Shown in pieces: positions 52,856 through 62,884 of a stretch of DNA of 64,000 nt. The translations under genes were made by a program, and so were the position numbers. The stretch's first letter is position 1, and each line of letters begins with the position of its first letter. The stretch comes from Dasania sp. GY-MA-18 (lineage in GTDB: Bacteria > Pseudomonadota > Gammaproteobacteria > Pseudomonadales > Dasaniaceae), in NCBI RefSeq assembly GCF_024734385.1, contig NZ_JANHAP010000009.1, forward strand, positions 124,001 through 188,000, written 5' to 3'. The notes beneath the pieces are model-generated. The model was not told where the DNA came from, did no database searches, and saw only the letters and a list, made by a program, of their open reading frames with translations.

Positions 52856-55792
52856 TTAAAGCGTAATAATGTCAGCTTGTTGTTGCTGAGCAAAATCTTT
52901 GAGCTGCTCGCTATTACCCTGGTGTGTCACTATGGCCAGGCTGGCTAGCTCCGGTTTTAAATAGTTTTGGGTCACCCGCTTTAAGTCCTCTAGGGAGACT
53001 TTTAGTACATTGGCTCTAAAGGCGCGGCGCTGGGCCGGGGTGCGATCGAACAAGTTGTTGTGGAAAGCAGTTTTGGCCTCACCAGCAGGTGAGCTGGGTT
53101 TATCTAAGCTGCTAATGACCCCCAGTATGGCCTGCTCTAAATGCTCGCTATCGTGTGTGTTGTTGAGCATCCAGTCTATGGCGGCATCGAAATCGGTCAG
53201 GGTTTCGACTATGCGTGGGTCGCGGTAGGAGTAAAACCTAAAGGCTGCAATATTATTATCCTGGCTGGCACCGCCGCCGTAGGCACCGCCTTGCTCGCGG
53301 ATGACTCGGTGTAAATAACCGTTGCGTAAATAACCGCCCAATACCGTGAGTGCTGCCGCATCGGGGTGGTTAGAGGTAACTGTGGGGTAAGCCTTGGCAC
53401 AGAAGTTGACTTGGGTATTGGCCACCCAGATTTGTTTGCGCTGGGCTCTAATGGCGGGTAATTGCAGTGCTGGCTGGCCGGGGTTGGCTTGCTGGCCCCA
53501 AAGCTGCTCTAAGGTTTGCTGGCATTCGGCCAGCTTGTCGGCCTCGGCGATCAGCAGTAATTGCTTTTTGCCTGCCAATATCTGCTGGTGCAGGCTTTGT
53601 AGCTGCTGGGCATAGGCTTTTAAGGTGGCCTCGTCTTGGTTGGCTTGGTCCAGGCCTTTAAGCGTTTGTATGCCCTGTAGGCCGCTGAGCTTATGGCTAA
53701 GCTCGGCTTGCGGGCTCATGCCGCTGCTGGCGGCTGTCATGGCCAGGCTGTGGCCGTTGTTGGTCACGGATTGATCGCGTCTGGCGCGCTGCTGACTCAT
53801 CAGTTCGCGCAGGCGGGGCAGTTCGTCAAAGCGTACCTGTAGCAGTGTATCTTGCATAAGCTGGGCTTGAGCGGCCTGGTTGCGGGCCAGGGCCTTGGAA
53901 GACAATACAAAATAGCTTTTGACGGCCTGTTCGTCATCGGGGCTGCCGCGCAGGGTGCTGAAGGCATTAATGCTGCCGCATACGCTGGCTTGGCGTGATT
54001 GGGTAGCTAGGTAGTCTTGCTCGCCTATACCCAGCTCGGTGAGGTTGCTGGTGTAGTAGGGCATCAGTGCCAGTAGCTCATCGCTGAGTTGTGGCAGCTC
54101 TATGATTAATTGCTGGTACACCAGGCCATTAGTGCCTTGGGCATAGCTGCTTAAGGGCAGTTCGCCTATGTGGCTGTGCTCACCATCGACTATGTGTATG
54201 TCTGTGGGTACATCGCTTAGGCCTACCTTGGGCAGTATGGACTCGTCGTCTTTTTGTTGCTGCCTGTCGGCTAGCGCTTTGGCCTGGGCTATGACTTGTT
54301 GTTTTTGCTGCTCGTCCATGGCTGCTTTAATAGCGGCTAGTTTAGTGGCCTCGGCGGCTTCTTTGCGCTGCGCTAGTTGCTGATCGGGGGTCATGACTAG
54401 GGTGACGCGGTGTTGGTTATTGAGCAGTAAGTCTTGAGCCAGCTGTTTGATAAAGTTGGGGTCTTTAATATCTTCATGCAGCTGCTCTAATACTGGGTCT
54501 AGGTTGAGCAGGGCAATAGGGTCGCCGCGATGGGTGGCGCTGCCCATGGCGGTGAGTATCAATTGCAGACCAAAGGGGTAGCCGTCGCCGCCTACTTCGC
54601 GTTGGTGTAGCTCTAATTGGTGCAATACCGCCTCGACCTGCTCTTGCGGTACACCGTTGTCGGCAACCTCTTGCAGGGTGTTGAGTATCAGTTGCTCCAC
54701 CGCTTCGGCGTGCTTGGCCTCGGTGCCTTCTAAGCCGCAAACAAAGGTGAGTTCGCGCATAGACTCTTCCAAACCGCATAGCGGTGAGGGGGCGCTGCCC
54801 AAGTCGGTGGTTTCCAAGGCTTGTTGCAGGGGCGAGGCGCTGTTATCCAGCAACACGCTGGCCAGCAGCTGGGCGCGCAGCATGCCTTGTAGGTCGGCGC
54901 TTTCGCCAAATAGCCAGCCCATCACCACATGGGTTTTGTTGTCACTGCTGCCTTCTTCATTAAAGGCGTAGCTCTCTTGCACCCGCAGCGGTGCTAGGTA
55001 GCGTTTTTCGGGGGGCACGTGTATGTGTATATCCAGCGCGTCGAAGCGTTTCAGGGCTTGCTCTTCAAAACGGGCGTGGTGCTCGGCAGCGGGGATGTCG
55101 CCAAAGGTCATAAAGATGGCGTTGCTGGGGTGGTAGTGGCTGCGGTAAAAGTCTGTTAGCTCTTGGTAGCTCAAATCGGGTATATCCGCTGGCTCGCCAC
55201 CGCTGTTGTAGTGGTAGGTGGTGGTGGGGTAGAGGTATTTGCACAGGGTTTGCCACAGGGTGCTGGGCACCGAGCTCATCGCCCCTTTCATTTCGTTAAA
55301 GACCACACCTTTGTATACCAGATCGCTGTCGCTGTTTTCGGCTTCGGCAAACTCTACTCGGTGGCCTTCTTGGGCAAAGTCCAATTCATCCAGGCGCGAG
55401 AAAAACACCGCGTCTAAGTAGACCTCTAATAGGTTGTTAAAGTCTTTGCGGTTTTGGCTAGCAAAGGGGTAGGCGGTCCAGTCGGAGCTGGTAAAGGCAT
55501 TCATAAAGGTGTTGAGTGAGCGCCGTATCATCATAAAGAAGGGATCGCGCACGGGGAATTTTTCGCTGCCGCACAAGGCGGTGTGTTCTAGTATGTGGGC
55601 CACACCGGTGGAGTCGTGGGGCACGGTGCGCAGCGCCACTAAAAATACATTTTCATCGTTGTCGGCGGCCATGTGATAGTGCACGGCGCCGGTTTTTTTG
55701 TGTTGGTATTCTTCTACGGTGATATTCAGTGAATCTATAACCTGGCTGCGTACCAGTTCAAAGGCGGGGTGTTGCGGTGAGTTTGTTGGCAT
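52856..55792 (-). CDS. M16C zinc metalloprotease, presequence-protease (PreP) type
   Basis: 978 aa. The inverted zinc motif HILEH is at residues 66-70, with the distal glutamate in VFNEMKGAM. The length and the single-chain two-half layout match PreP/insulinase subfamily C, which degrades free peptides and presequences. Conserved FPVRDPFFMM and NTFMNAFT support the subgroup. No signal peptide is visible, so it is probably cytoplasmic. Confidence 0.92.
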   Translation of the reverse strand: MPTNSPQHPAFELVRSQVIDSLNITVEEYQHKKTGAVHYHMAADNDENVFLVALRTVPHDSTGVAHILEHTALCGSEKFPVRDPFFMMIRRSLNTFMNAFTSSDWTAYPFASQNRKDFNNLLEVYLDAVFFSRLDELDFAQEGHRVEFAEAENSDSDLVYKGVVFNEMKGAMSSVPSTLWQTLCKYLYPTTTYHYNSGGEPADIPDLSYQELTDFYRSHYHPSNAIFMTFGDIPAAEHHARFEEQALKRFDALDIHIHVPPEKRYLAPLRVQESYAFNEEGSSDNKTHVVMGWLFGESADLQGMLRAQLLASVLLDNSASPLQQALETTDLGSAPSPLCGLEESMRELTFVCGLEGTEAKHAEAVEQLILNTLQEVADNGVPQEQVEAVLHQLELHQREVGGDGYPFGLQLILTAMGSATHRGDPIALLNLDPVLEQLHEDIKDPNFIKQLAQDLLLNNQHRVTLVMTPDQQLAQRKEAAEATKLAAIKAAMDEQQKQQVIAQAKALADRQQQKDDESILPKVGLSDVPTDIHIVDGEHSHIGELPLSSYAQGTNGLVYQQLIIELPQLSDELLALMPYYTSNLTELGIGEQDYLATQSRQASVCGSINAFSTLRGSPDDEQAVKSYFVLSSKALARNQAAQAQLMQDTLLQVRFDELPRLRELMSQQRARRDQSVTNNGHSLAMTAASSGMSPQAELSHKLSGLQGIQTLKGLDQANQDEATLKAYAQQLQSLHQQILAGKKQLLLIAEADKLAECQQTLEQLWGQQANPGQPALQLPAIRAQRKQIWVANTQVNFCAKAYPTVTSNHPDAAALTVLGGYLRNGYLHRVIREQGGAYGGGASQDNNIAAFRFYSYRDPRIVETLTDFDAAIDWMLNNTHDSEHLEQAILGVISSLDKPSSPAGEAKTAFHNNLFDRTPAQRRAFRANVLKVSLEDLKRVTQNYLKPELASLAIVTHQGNSEQLKDFAQQQQADIITL

Positions 55793-55918
55793 GTGTGGGT
55801 CGCTTATGATGACGGTGAATGTGAAGCAGTGGTTGCCTATGCTGCAGCCATTGTAGCGTCAAAAGGGCGCGCGGGTACAGGTCGGTAACAGCCTGTTTAT
55901 AAGCAAACTAAGCCGGGC

Positions 55919-56698
55919 TTAAGAACTGCTTGGGCTAATCCGTATGTGGTAAAGCCTGGGCCAGTTTTTACCGGTAACAAACAGGCGCTGTTGGTGGCTG
56001 TCGTAGGCTATGCCATTGAGTACATCGGTGTTGGCTTTGCGTAGCGAGTCGGGCAATAGGCCGCTTAAGTCTATACTGCCTTCTACTGCGCCGCTTTGGG
56101 GATTGATAATGATAATGCGTGAGCTCTGCCAGATATTGGCATAGATTTTCCCCTCTACCCATTCTAGCTCATTGAGGTTTATTACCGGCTGGCCGTGTTC
56201 GCTCACGGTGATGCTGTGGCTGGTGGTAAAATTTTCGGGGTTGATAAAATGCAGCTGCGCACTGCCATCGCTCATTATTAATTGTTGGCCGTTAGTACAT
56301 AGGCCCCAGCCTTGGCCTTTGTAGCGGAATTGGCTAATGGGTTTTAAATTGTCTTGTTGGTACACCAATGCCAAACCTGCGCGCCAGGTGAGCTGGTAAA
56401 TTTTTTGATTGAGCAGGGTAATGCCTTCAGCAAATAAATGCCTAGGCAGGGCATGTTGTTGTTCGGGGGCGTAGTGGTTGAGTGTGCGTACGCTTAGCCG
56501 CGAATGGCCGTAACGGCCAGCGCTCTCGTAGAGTTTACCCTGTGCAAAGGCCAAACCTTGGGTGAACAGCTGGGGGTTGTGAGGGTATTCGGCAACCACA
56601 GTATAGCGGTAGTGGCTAACGGCTTTGGCCTGCGCACTGTCAGCCCAGGTGGCAACAGGCCACCACCAGGCGCTTATTAATAATAAAAAAATGGGCAT
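55919..56698 (-). CDS. Glutaminyl-peptide cyclotransferase, plant/bacterial propeller type
   Basis: 259 aa exported enzyme converting N-terminal glutamine to pyroglutamate. A signal peptide (FLLLISAWWWPVATWA) leads to a five-bladed propeller with PHNPQLFTQGLAF, LNELEWVEGKIYANIW and DVLNGIAYD, the diagnostic blades. Possible substrates are exported proteins or peptides; none is indicated by neighbours. Confidence 0.9.
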   Translation of the reverse strand: MPIFLLLISAWWWPVATWADSAQAKAVSHYRYTVVAEYPHNPQLFTQGLAFAQGKLYESAGRYGHSRLSVRTLNHYAPEQQHALPRHLFAEGITLLNQKIYQLTWRAGLALVYQQDNLKPISQFRYKGQGWGLCTNGQQLIMSDGSAQLHFINPENFTTSHSITVSEHGQPVINLNELEWVEGKIYANIWQSSRIIIINPQSGAVEGSIDLSGLLPDSLRKANTDVLNGIAYDSHQQRLFVTGKNWPRLYHIRISPSSS

Positions 56699-56781
56699 AA
56701 TTAATTAAAAAGGTAATGAGCAAGCAATTAAAAATTTGATTGCTGAAAAATAAGTTTCGTTATTATTAGTGGCCGTTTTTT

Positions 56782-57090
56782 TTAATCTTCTTGGCGAGTT
56801 CTTTCATTAACATAGGCGATAGCATCACTTACCGCTTTGGTAACTTTATGGTTAATTTCGCTGCGCTCACCCGAGGAGAGATAAAACATCATATCAACGT
56901 CGTGGCGTATATAGCGTGGTGGTAAGTTGTTAAGCGCCACGCAAGAGACGTCGGCTATATATTCGCCGTCTACATCTTTGCCCACCAAGACTCTTTGTAA
57001 CTCTTGTAGTACTAGGGTTTCGTAGTAGTTATGTATGCTATCTATATCGCTGGGGCTGCCGCCGCGAAAATTAAAACCTGAAAGTAGCAT
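56782..57090 (-). CDS. ComFB-like late-competence-type protein
   Basis: 102 aa. IHNYYETLVLQELQRVL and ALNNLPPRYIRHDVDMMF are the conserved blocks of the ComFB family, including LPPRY. In cyanobacteria some members bind cyclic nucleotides such as c-di-AMP; here there is no competence gene nearby. The N-terminal ~17 residues are not conserved. Role unknown. Confidence 0.8.
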   Translation of the reverse strand: MLLSGFNFRGGSPSDIDSIHNYYETLVLQELQRVLVGKDVDGEYIADVSCVALNNLPPRYIRHDVDMMFYLSSGERSEINHKVTKAVSDAIAYVNERTRQED

Positions 57091-57128
57091 AGGGGGCTCC
57101 TGTTATTTATTCGGTCAATAGTGGCAGT

Positions 57129-59189
57129 TTAGCAGGCTGGTTTTATCTTGCCGCGAATTATATCGCGTATCAAAAATCGGCCCGGGTTTAGGGCCTCTAC
57201 TAACTGCCTGGGCAGTGGCAGCGGCTCCTGGCATAACATGGCAGCGATCAGCTCTGCGCATAATGGGCTGGAGCTTAGGCCTTTAGAGCCATGTGCAACA
57301 TTGATATACAGGCCGGGGTAGTAGCTGCCTGCGATGGCAATAGGCTTTTTGGCGTCTTTGCTCAGGGCTATGTAGTCGCGGATAAAATCATCGTTGTTGG
57401 CCACCGGCCCTACCAAGGGCAGATAGTCGGGGCTGTTACAGCGCAGGTTGGCACGGCCGCTAAAATCTTCGGGGTTGAGCTGCTGCGGGTCACTGGCTAA
57501 GAGTTGAGGCAGCGCTTGTTGCAGGCTGGTGAGGTTGCGTTGGTGGTCAGCGGGGCGCAGGGTTTTGTCGCTGTCGGCAATATCAAACGTAGCCCCAAAA
57601 TTTAGGCTGTTGCCTATGGCTGGAGTGATATAGCCCTCGTGGCAAATTACGCTGCGTGGTAATTGTTGAAAATGTTGCAGTGCTAATGCAGTCACTTGCC
57701 CGCGTATGCTTTTTAACGGTAGTTGCTGGCATTGCTGAAATTGTTGGGCATCTAAGCTATTAGCAATAACAACAGCGTCGGCGTTAACCATTGTTTGTTG
57801 CTGTGAGTTAACAATTTGCCAGCCCGCGCTGTGCTGCTGTAAGTGCATGGCTTGCTGCTGCTTGATAACAGTGATATTAGCTTGGCGGCTGAGTTGCAGG
57901 CATAGTTGGGTGGGGGAAATCCAGCCTGAACCTTTTAAGAAATAACCGGGGTAAGGGCAGTCCACCCCACTAAGTTCCGAGGCCCGCTGCGGGCTGACTA
58001 TCTCTACCCAATCACTATGCGTTGCAAAATGCGGGGCCAGCTGTGCTAACCACTGCTGCTGTTTGTCACTGCCGCACAGCTGCAGTAAGCCGCAAAAACT
58101 GACATCTTGCGCTGTTAACAAACCTTGTTGTTGTAGCTGCTGGTAGTAGCGCAGGGCGTAGTGATAGCTGCTAAGCCCAAATTGGCTAAGTTTACCCGCC
58201 TCGGTTGAGAGCTTGGTGTAGAGCATAGCCTGCGCATTACCCGAGGCCTCTTGTGCCAGCTCGCCGTGTCGCTCTATCAAGCTCACCTGTATGCCGCGGC
58301 TAGCCAGTGCATAGGCCGTGGTGCAGCCAGCAACGCCGCCACCAATTACCGCCACATGTTGCGGGCGGGGGGACAGCGGCGGCAGCGCCCAAGGTGTTGT
58401 TTTGTGCGCGCGGGGTTGTTGCTCGTTGTTAACGGCGTTAAAGACCCCGCTAAGCATCTCTCGTTTGTGGCCATAACCTTTGGTTTTGCTAACGCTAAAG
58501 CCTACCTCTTGTAAGCCGCGGCGCACTATACCGGCGGCGGTAAAAGTGGCTAGCGTGCTGCCCGGCCTGCTGAGTTTGGCCAGGGTTTGAAACAGCGCTT
58601 GGCTCCACATAGAGGGGTTTTTAGCGGGGGCAAAACCATCTAAAAACCAAGCGTCGACTTTGGCACCGTGGCTAGTTACAAAGTCGGGGTGTGGCGTTGC
58701 CAGGCATTGTTCAAAGCTACTGCTGGCTTCGCCCAGTAGCAGGTGCAGGCTTATGCCCTGCTCAAAATGCAATACATGTTGGCCGGGTAGCAGGGGGGGA
58801 TATTGTGCTAGCAGCGGTTGGCTATACGTTGCTAGATCAGGCCAGGCACTGAGGGCGCGTTGTAAATCGGCTGGCCTCAGTGGGTGTTTTTCTACGCTAA
58901 TAAAATGCAGTCGCCAAGTACTGGGGGCCAGTTGCTGCCAGAGCTGGCAGGCCGCTAAAAAGTTGAGGCCGGTGCCAAAGCCGGTTTCGGCTATGGTAAA
59001 AACGCCGGGTTGTTGCGGGTCTAGTTGCTGCCAGCGCTGAGCTAGTTGATTGTGTTGTAAAAACACATAGTCGGTTTCGGCTAAGCCATGCTGTTTGGAA
59101 AAGTAGATGTCGTCGTAGTGGCTGGAGCTGGGTAGCTGGTCTTCCTGCCAGCTGATTTCGGCCGTGTCGAGTTGAAAGGGGGAGGGCAT
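57129..59189 (-). CDS. mnmC: Bifunctional tRNA mnm5s2U34 biosynthesis protein MnmC
   Basis: 686 aa. The N-terminal methyltransferase (about residues 1-250; TIAETGFGTGLNFLAACQLW and DAWFLDGFAPAKNPSMW in pieces) and C-terminal FAD-dependent oxidoreductase (from about 280; GGGVAGCTTAYAL) are both complete. It turns cmnm5s2U34 to nm5s2U34 and then mnm5s2U34 in tRNAs. A typical housekeeping gene of Gammaproteobacteria. Confidence 0.95.
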   Translation of the reverse strand: MPSPFQLDTAEISWQEDQLPSSSHYDDIYFSKQHGLAETDYVFLQHNQLAQRWQQLDPQQPGVFTIAETGFGTGLNFLAACQLWQQLAPSTWRLHFISVEKHPLRPADLQRALSAWPDLATYSQPLLAQYPPLLPGQHVLHFEQGISLHLLLGEASSSFEQCLATPHPDFVTSHGAKVDAWFLDGFAPAKNPSMWSQALFQTLAKLSRPGSTLATFTAAGIVRRGLQEVGFSVSKTKGYGHKREMLSGVFNAVNNEQQPRAHKTTPWALPPLSPRPQHVAVIGGGVAGCTTAYALASRGIQVSLIERHGELAQEASGNAQAMLYTKLSTEAGKLSQFGLSSYHYALRYYQQLQQQGLLTAQDVSFCGLLQLCGSDKQQQWLAQLAPHFATHSDWVEIVSPQRASELSGVDCPYPGYFLKGSGWISPTQLCLQLSRQANITVIKQQQAMHLQQHSAGWQIVNSQQQTMVNADAVVIANSLDAQQFQQCQQLPLKSIRGQVTALALQHFQQLPRSVICHEGYITPAIGNSLNFGATFDIADSDKTLRPADHQRNLTSLQQALPQLLASDPQQLNPEDFSGRANLRCNSPDYLPLVGPVANNDDFIRDYIALSKDAKKPIAIAGSYYPGLYINVAHGSKGLSSSPLCAELIAAMLCQEPLPLPRQLVEALNPGRFLIRDIIRGKIKPAC

Positions 59190-59194
59190 TTCAC

Positions 59195-59243
59195 AGTCTC
59201 TAGGAGTGAGTCTCTAGTCTCTAGATAAAAAGTGCTAGAGACT
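59195..59243. repeat. GTCTCTAG repeats with an inverted repeat
   Basis: Three direct copies of GTCTCTAG-like units lie between 59195 and 59224, and AGTCTCTAG (59216-59224) pairs with CTAGAGACT (59235-59243). It lies between the coiled-coil gene and mnmC and may form a hairpin. The 11-mer CTAGTCTCTAG is shared with the repeat at 44143. Confidence 0.5.
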
Positions 59244-59272
59244 CGGTGCTAGCAGTGGCGTATGGATGAGGC

Positions 59273-60328
59273 TTATTGCTCGGCTTTTACGTAAAACACC
59301 ATGTAGGGAGTTTCAGCGTCCGATAAATCTAGCAAAAACTCCATGCGCTGGTATTTGTATTCTTTGGGTATTTCCGCTTTCCAGCGGTAGTCGTCCAAGG
59401 AGAAAGTGGCATTGCCATAGGCTACCTTGCTATCACCCTGATACTGGTTACCGCCTACTGCGTGTAACTTTAGCGAGCGGGTAAGCTGGTCGGGTATACG
59501 TATGGTCAAGGTTTTTTGTTCGCCAATCTGGCTGCCGTCACCGGCTGAGGCCGCTGCTTTTAGGCGCTCTTGCTCGGCGGCTATGGCTGTAGGGTCAGTT
59601 AAAAAAGTAACGGGCTCACGCTGGCTGCGATCTATAGGCGCTGGGGCAGCTAAGGCGGCGGCTTCAGCTTCTGCTTGTTGTTGTGCCTGCTGCTGAGCAA
59701 GCAGCGCAGCGGCTTCGGCGGCAGCAGCTTGTTCAGCGAGTTGTAGTGCTTTTAAACGTTCGTTTTCAGCTTTTAAGCGCGCTAGTTCTTGGCGTTGTTT
59801 TTCTATACGAGCGGCTTCGTTAGCCGCTTGTTGTTGCTGTAATTTGGCGATCAGTTGGCTGTGGCCGTTAATATTGTTTTGTAGCTTGGCAATCAATGCT
59901 GTACTGCTGGCGATTTTTTGCTCTAGATTTTGTTTTTGATCATCCAGCTCTGCCAGTTGTTTATTCGACTTTTTATATTTGCGTTCGGCTAAGGTGAGCT
60001 TAAATTGGGCGTTATTAAGTTCGCCATCTTTGCTGGGATCTTGCGCCGCTTCTAGGCTTAATTTTGCCACTTCGGCCTGGGCGGCTTCATAGATGTCTTT
60101 TTCAGGTGAGGGGGCGTTAGCGGCCTGCACCAGTGCTAGCTCGGTGGTTTGTAGTTGTTGGTTATAAGCTGCAAGTTCTGCTTGGGTGGCGATAAGCTGG
60201 TTTTTAAAGCTATCGAGTTCGGCTTGGGCTGCGCTGAGTGATTTAGCGTAGCCGTTAAGGCTGAGCATAAGGCTGAAAACGAGAACAGATGCAGTAAAAC
60301 ACTTGGCAAACATGGATGATAATCTCAC
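59273..60328 (-). CDS. Periplasmic coiled-coil protein of unknown family
   Basis: 351 aa, family not recognised. A signal peptide (SVLVFSLMLSLNGYAKS) ends near residue 29. Residues ~30-230 are a long heptad-type coiled coil with an Ala/Gln-rich stretch (QQAQQQAEAEAAAL). The C-terminal ~90 residues (KTLTIRIPDQLTRSLKLHAV, YKYQRMEFLLDLSD) look like a compact beta domain. It may act as an envelope scaffold, but nothing in the neighbourhood supports a specific job. Confidence 0.65.
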   Translation of the reverse strand: MRLSSMFAKCFTASVLVFSLMLSLNGYAKSLSAAQAELDSFKNQLIATQAELAAYNQQLQTTELALVQAANAPSPEKDIYEAAQAEVAKLSLEAAQDPSKDGELNNAQFKLTLAERKYKKSNKQLAELDDQKQNLEQKIASSTALIAKLQNNINGHSQLIAKLQQQQAANEAARIEKQRQELARLKAENERLKALQLAEQAAAAEAAALLAQQQAQQQAEAEAAALAAPAPIDRSQREPVTFLTDPTAIAAEQERLKAAASAGDGSQIGEQKTLTIRIPDQLTRSLKLHAVGGNQYQGDSKVAYGNATFSLDDYRWKAEIPKEYKYQRMEFLLDLSDAETPYMVFYVKAEQ

Positions 60329-60507
60329 TTGAATTTTTGCTATATGAGCTGTAATTGACAGCTTAATCCGTTAATGGCGTCAAAAATACACAGGCTTAAA
60401 CCCGAAACTATGACAGATTTATTACGCTTTTTCAAAATCAACCCAGTGTTTGGGCTGAGTACGGGCAGGCTATGTTGTTATCGATTTTAAGCCGCCCGTG
60501 TTAGTCC

Positions 60508-60981
60508 TTAGCCTATGCTAATGCTGGGTAGCACAGGTTTGGGGATGTTTAGTTTAGTGTCTGGCGCCATGACTGTCGCCTCGCCTTGCGCCACAATTTT
60601 GTTGTCTTGGTTGCGGGCTACGCACTTTATCACAACGGTGCGACGTTTATCCTGTTTGTCGGTGACTTCCAAGTTGACGGTGATTTGGTCACCTAGCATT
60701 ACCGGCTTGCGAAAGGATAGGCTTTGCCCCAAGTAAATGCTGCCAGGGCCGGGCAGGTGTAAGGCGATAGCTGCAGAAACCAGTCCGCCCGTCCACATAC
60801 CATGAGCAATGCGACCCTGAAAAGGGGTACTGGCAGCAAAGGCTTCGTCCAAGTGTACTGGGTTGGTATCTCCCGAGGTGGCGGCAAACATCACTATGTC
60901 TTGCTCGGTGAGGGTCTTGCTATATTCAGCCGTTTGACCAATGCTTATTTCGTCGTAGGTGAAATTGCTTAATTGGCTCAC
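60508..60981 (-). CDS. MaoC-like (R)-specific enoyl-CoA hydratase, PhaJ type
   Basis: 157 aa hotdog-fold hydratase. DTNPVHLDEAFA carries the catalytic Asp/His pair, and IAHGMWTGGLVSA is the second conserved block. PhaJ-type enzymes interconvert (R)-3-hydroxyacyl-CoA and enoyl-CoA and could link fatty-acid degradation or crotonyl-CoA to storage polymer. It lies beside fadD but on the other strand. Its link to the ethylmalonyl-CoA genes 24 kb away is only a possibility. Confidence 0.88.
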   Translation of the reverse strand: MSQLSNFTYDEISIGQTAEYSKTLTEQDIVMFAATSGDTNPVHLDEAFAASTPFQGRIAHGMWTGGLVSAAIALHLPGPGSIYLGQSLSFRKPVMLGDQITVNLEVTDKQDKRRTVVIKCVARNQDNKIVAQGEATVMAPDTKLNIPKPVLPSISIG

Positions 60982-61198
60982 AGGTAATCCTTACAAAGAA
61001 AAATAAAATAGAATGGTGAAATTGGCGGCTATTGTAGACTATTTAAATGGCTATGCGAAAACCTCTGCGCTATAAATGTGAGTGAAATAATAATGAGATT
61101 AAAAGCTGTTTGTTTAATGAGCAGTAAGCTTGCGGCGCTGGCTTTTTTATAGCTAGCTTGTAAACGGCACTAATACTACTGGTTTTAAGGATGTAATA

Positions 61199-62884
61199 AT
61201 GATTAACCCCGCCACGCTAGCGGCTATGCAGCAATTAGGCTTACCTACGCAAATTGATTACACGCGCTACGATAGTTTACTGGATGTATTCGAGCATGTG
61301 ATTAAGGAACACGGCGATAAGCCGGCCTTTAGTTGTTTGGGGCACACCTTGAGCTTTAAACAATTTGGCGAGCAGGCAAAACAGTTTGCTGCCTATTTAC
61401 AGCAACATACTGAGCTGCAAGCTGGCGATAGAGTGGCCATACAGCTGCCTAATATTTTGCAATATCCCGTGCTGTTGTTTGGTGTGTTGTTAGCGGATTT
61501 AGTGGTGGTTAACACCAACCCTTTGTATACCGCTAGGGAGTTAAAGCATCAGCTCAATGACTCCGGTGCCAAGCTGTTAATTGTACTTAAAAACGTGGCC
61601 AGCGCGGCGCAAGAGGTAGTGCCGGAAACCGCTGTAGAGCAAGTGTTGCTTACCGAGTTGGCAGATTTTCATCCCGCCCCTAAGCGGCTACTGATTAATG
61701 CTGTGGTCAAATATATTAAGCGGCTGGTGCCTAAACTAGATTTTGCTAAGTCCATATCATTGCGTGAGGCCATGGCCTTGGGTAAGCGCGCTAGCTATAA
61801 ACCGGTACAGGTCAGCAATGATCACTTAGCGGTGCTGCAATACACCGGTGGTACTACCGGTTTGGCGAAAGGGGCCATGCTTAGCCACGGTAATATTTTG
61901 GCTAATATTTTACAGTGCGAAGCCCTGTTCGGTAGCTATGGCATGACCAAAGGCCAAGAGACCGTGGTAGTGCCTTTACCGCTGTATCATATTTATTCAT
62001 TTACAGTTTGTATGGTGATGGTAGAAGAAGGCAGTCACTGCATACTGATTCCCAACCCCCGCGATTTGTCGTCCCTAGTGAAAGCGATTAAGCGTTATGG
62101 CATGACATTCTTTTGCGGCTTGAATACATTGTTTGTGGCTCTGTGTCATGACCAGGGATTTAAGCAGCTGGATTTTTCTAGACTAAAACTCACCCTGTCG
62201 GGCGGCATGGCGCTAACCGAGGCGGTGGCCAAGCTGTGGCAGCAAACCACAGGCTGTGAGGTGCATCAGGGTTATGGCTTAACCGAAACATCACCGGTGA
62301 TTTCGGCCAACCCCGGTGGCGGCAATAAAACTAACACCATAGGCTTGCCCCTGGCCGATACTGAATTAGTAGTAATGTCTGAGCAGGGTGAAATCCTACC
62401 CATAGGGGAGCAAGGTGAGCTGTGCATGCGCGGGCCGCAATTGATGAAAGGCTATTGGCAGCAGCCAGAAGAAACCGCCAAAGTGATAGATGCTCAGGGC
62501 TGGTTTCACACCGGCGATATAGGGATATTAGACCCCGATGGCTACCATAGGGTGGTGGATCGCAAAAAAGATATGATACTGGTGTCCGGCTTTAACGTTT
62601 ACCCCAATGAAATAGAGGCCGTGCTTAGCGAGCATCCCGGGGTGTTGGAATGTGCGGCCATAGGCATACCGGATGACACCAAGGGCGAGCGCATACAAAT
62701 GTATGTGGTACTAAAGGATAAAAGCCTTAAGGGCGAGCAACTAAAGGGTTTTTGCAAATCCAAGTTGGCGGGTTATAAAGTGCCCAGTGAGTTTATTATT
62801 AGCGAGGAGCTACCTAAATCCGCAGTCGGTAAAATACTGCGCCGCGAACTACGCGATAAGGCCATCGCAGCCGCCACTGGCTAA
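61199..62884 (+). CDS. fadD: Long-chain fatty acid-CoA ligase
   Basis: 561 aa ATP-dependent acyl-CoA synthetase. The AMP-binding motif YTGGTTGLAKGAMLSH (about residues 218-233), QGYGLTETSPV and the DGWFHTGDIG-like GWFHTGDIG are present, with DRKKDMILVSGFNVYPNEIE near the C-terminus in pieces. It is a standard FadD length. The ATG follows AAGGATG. No paired second fadD is seen downstream. Confidence 0.92.
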   Translation: MINPATLAAMQQLGLPTQIDYTRYDSLLDVFEHVIKEHGDKPAFSCLGHTLSFKQFGEQAKQFAAYLQQHTELQAGDRVAIQLPNILQYPVLLFGVLLADLVVVNTNPLYTARELKHQLNDSGAKLLIVLKNVASAAQEVVPETAVEQVLLTELADFHPAPKRLLINAVVKYIKRLVPKLDFAKSISLREAMALGKRASYKPVQVSNDHLAVLQYTGGTTGLAKGAMLSHGNILANILQCEALFGSYGMTKGQETVVVPLPLYHIYSFTVCMVMVEEGSHCILIPNPRDLSSLVKAIKRYGMTFFCGLNTLFVALCHDQGFKQLDFSRLKLTLSGGMALTEAVAKLWQQTTGCEVHQGYGLTETSPVISANPGGGNKTNTIGLPLADTELVVMSEQGEILPIGEQGELCMRGPQLMKGYWQQPEETAKVIDAQGWFHTGDIGILDPDGYHRVVDRKKDMILVSGFNVYPNEIEAVLSEHPGVLECAAIGIPDDTKGERIQMYVVLKDKSLKGEQLKGFCKSKLAGYKVPSEFIISEELPKSAVGKILRRELRDKAIAAATG

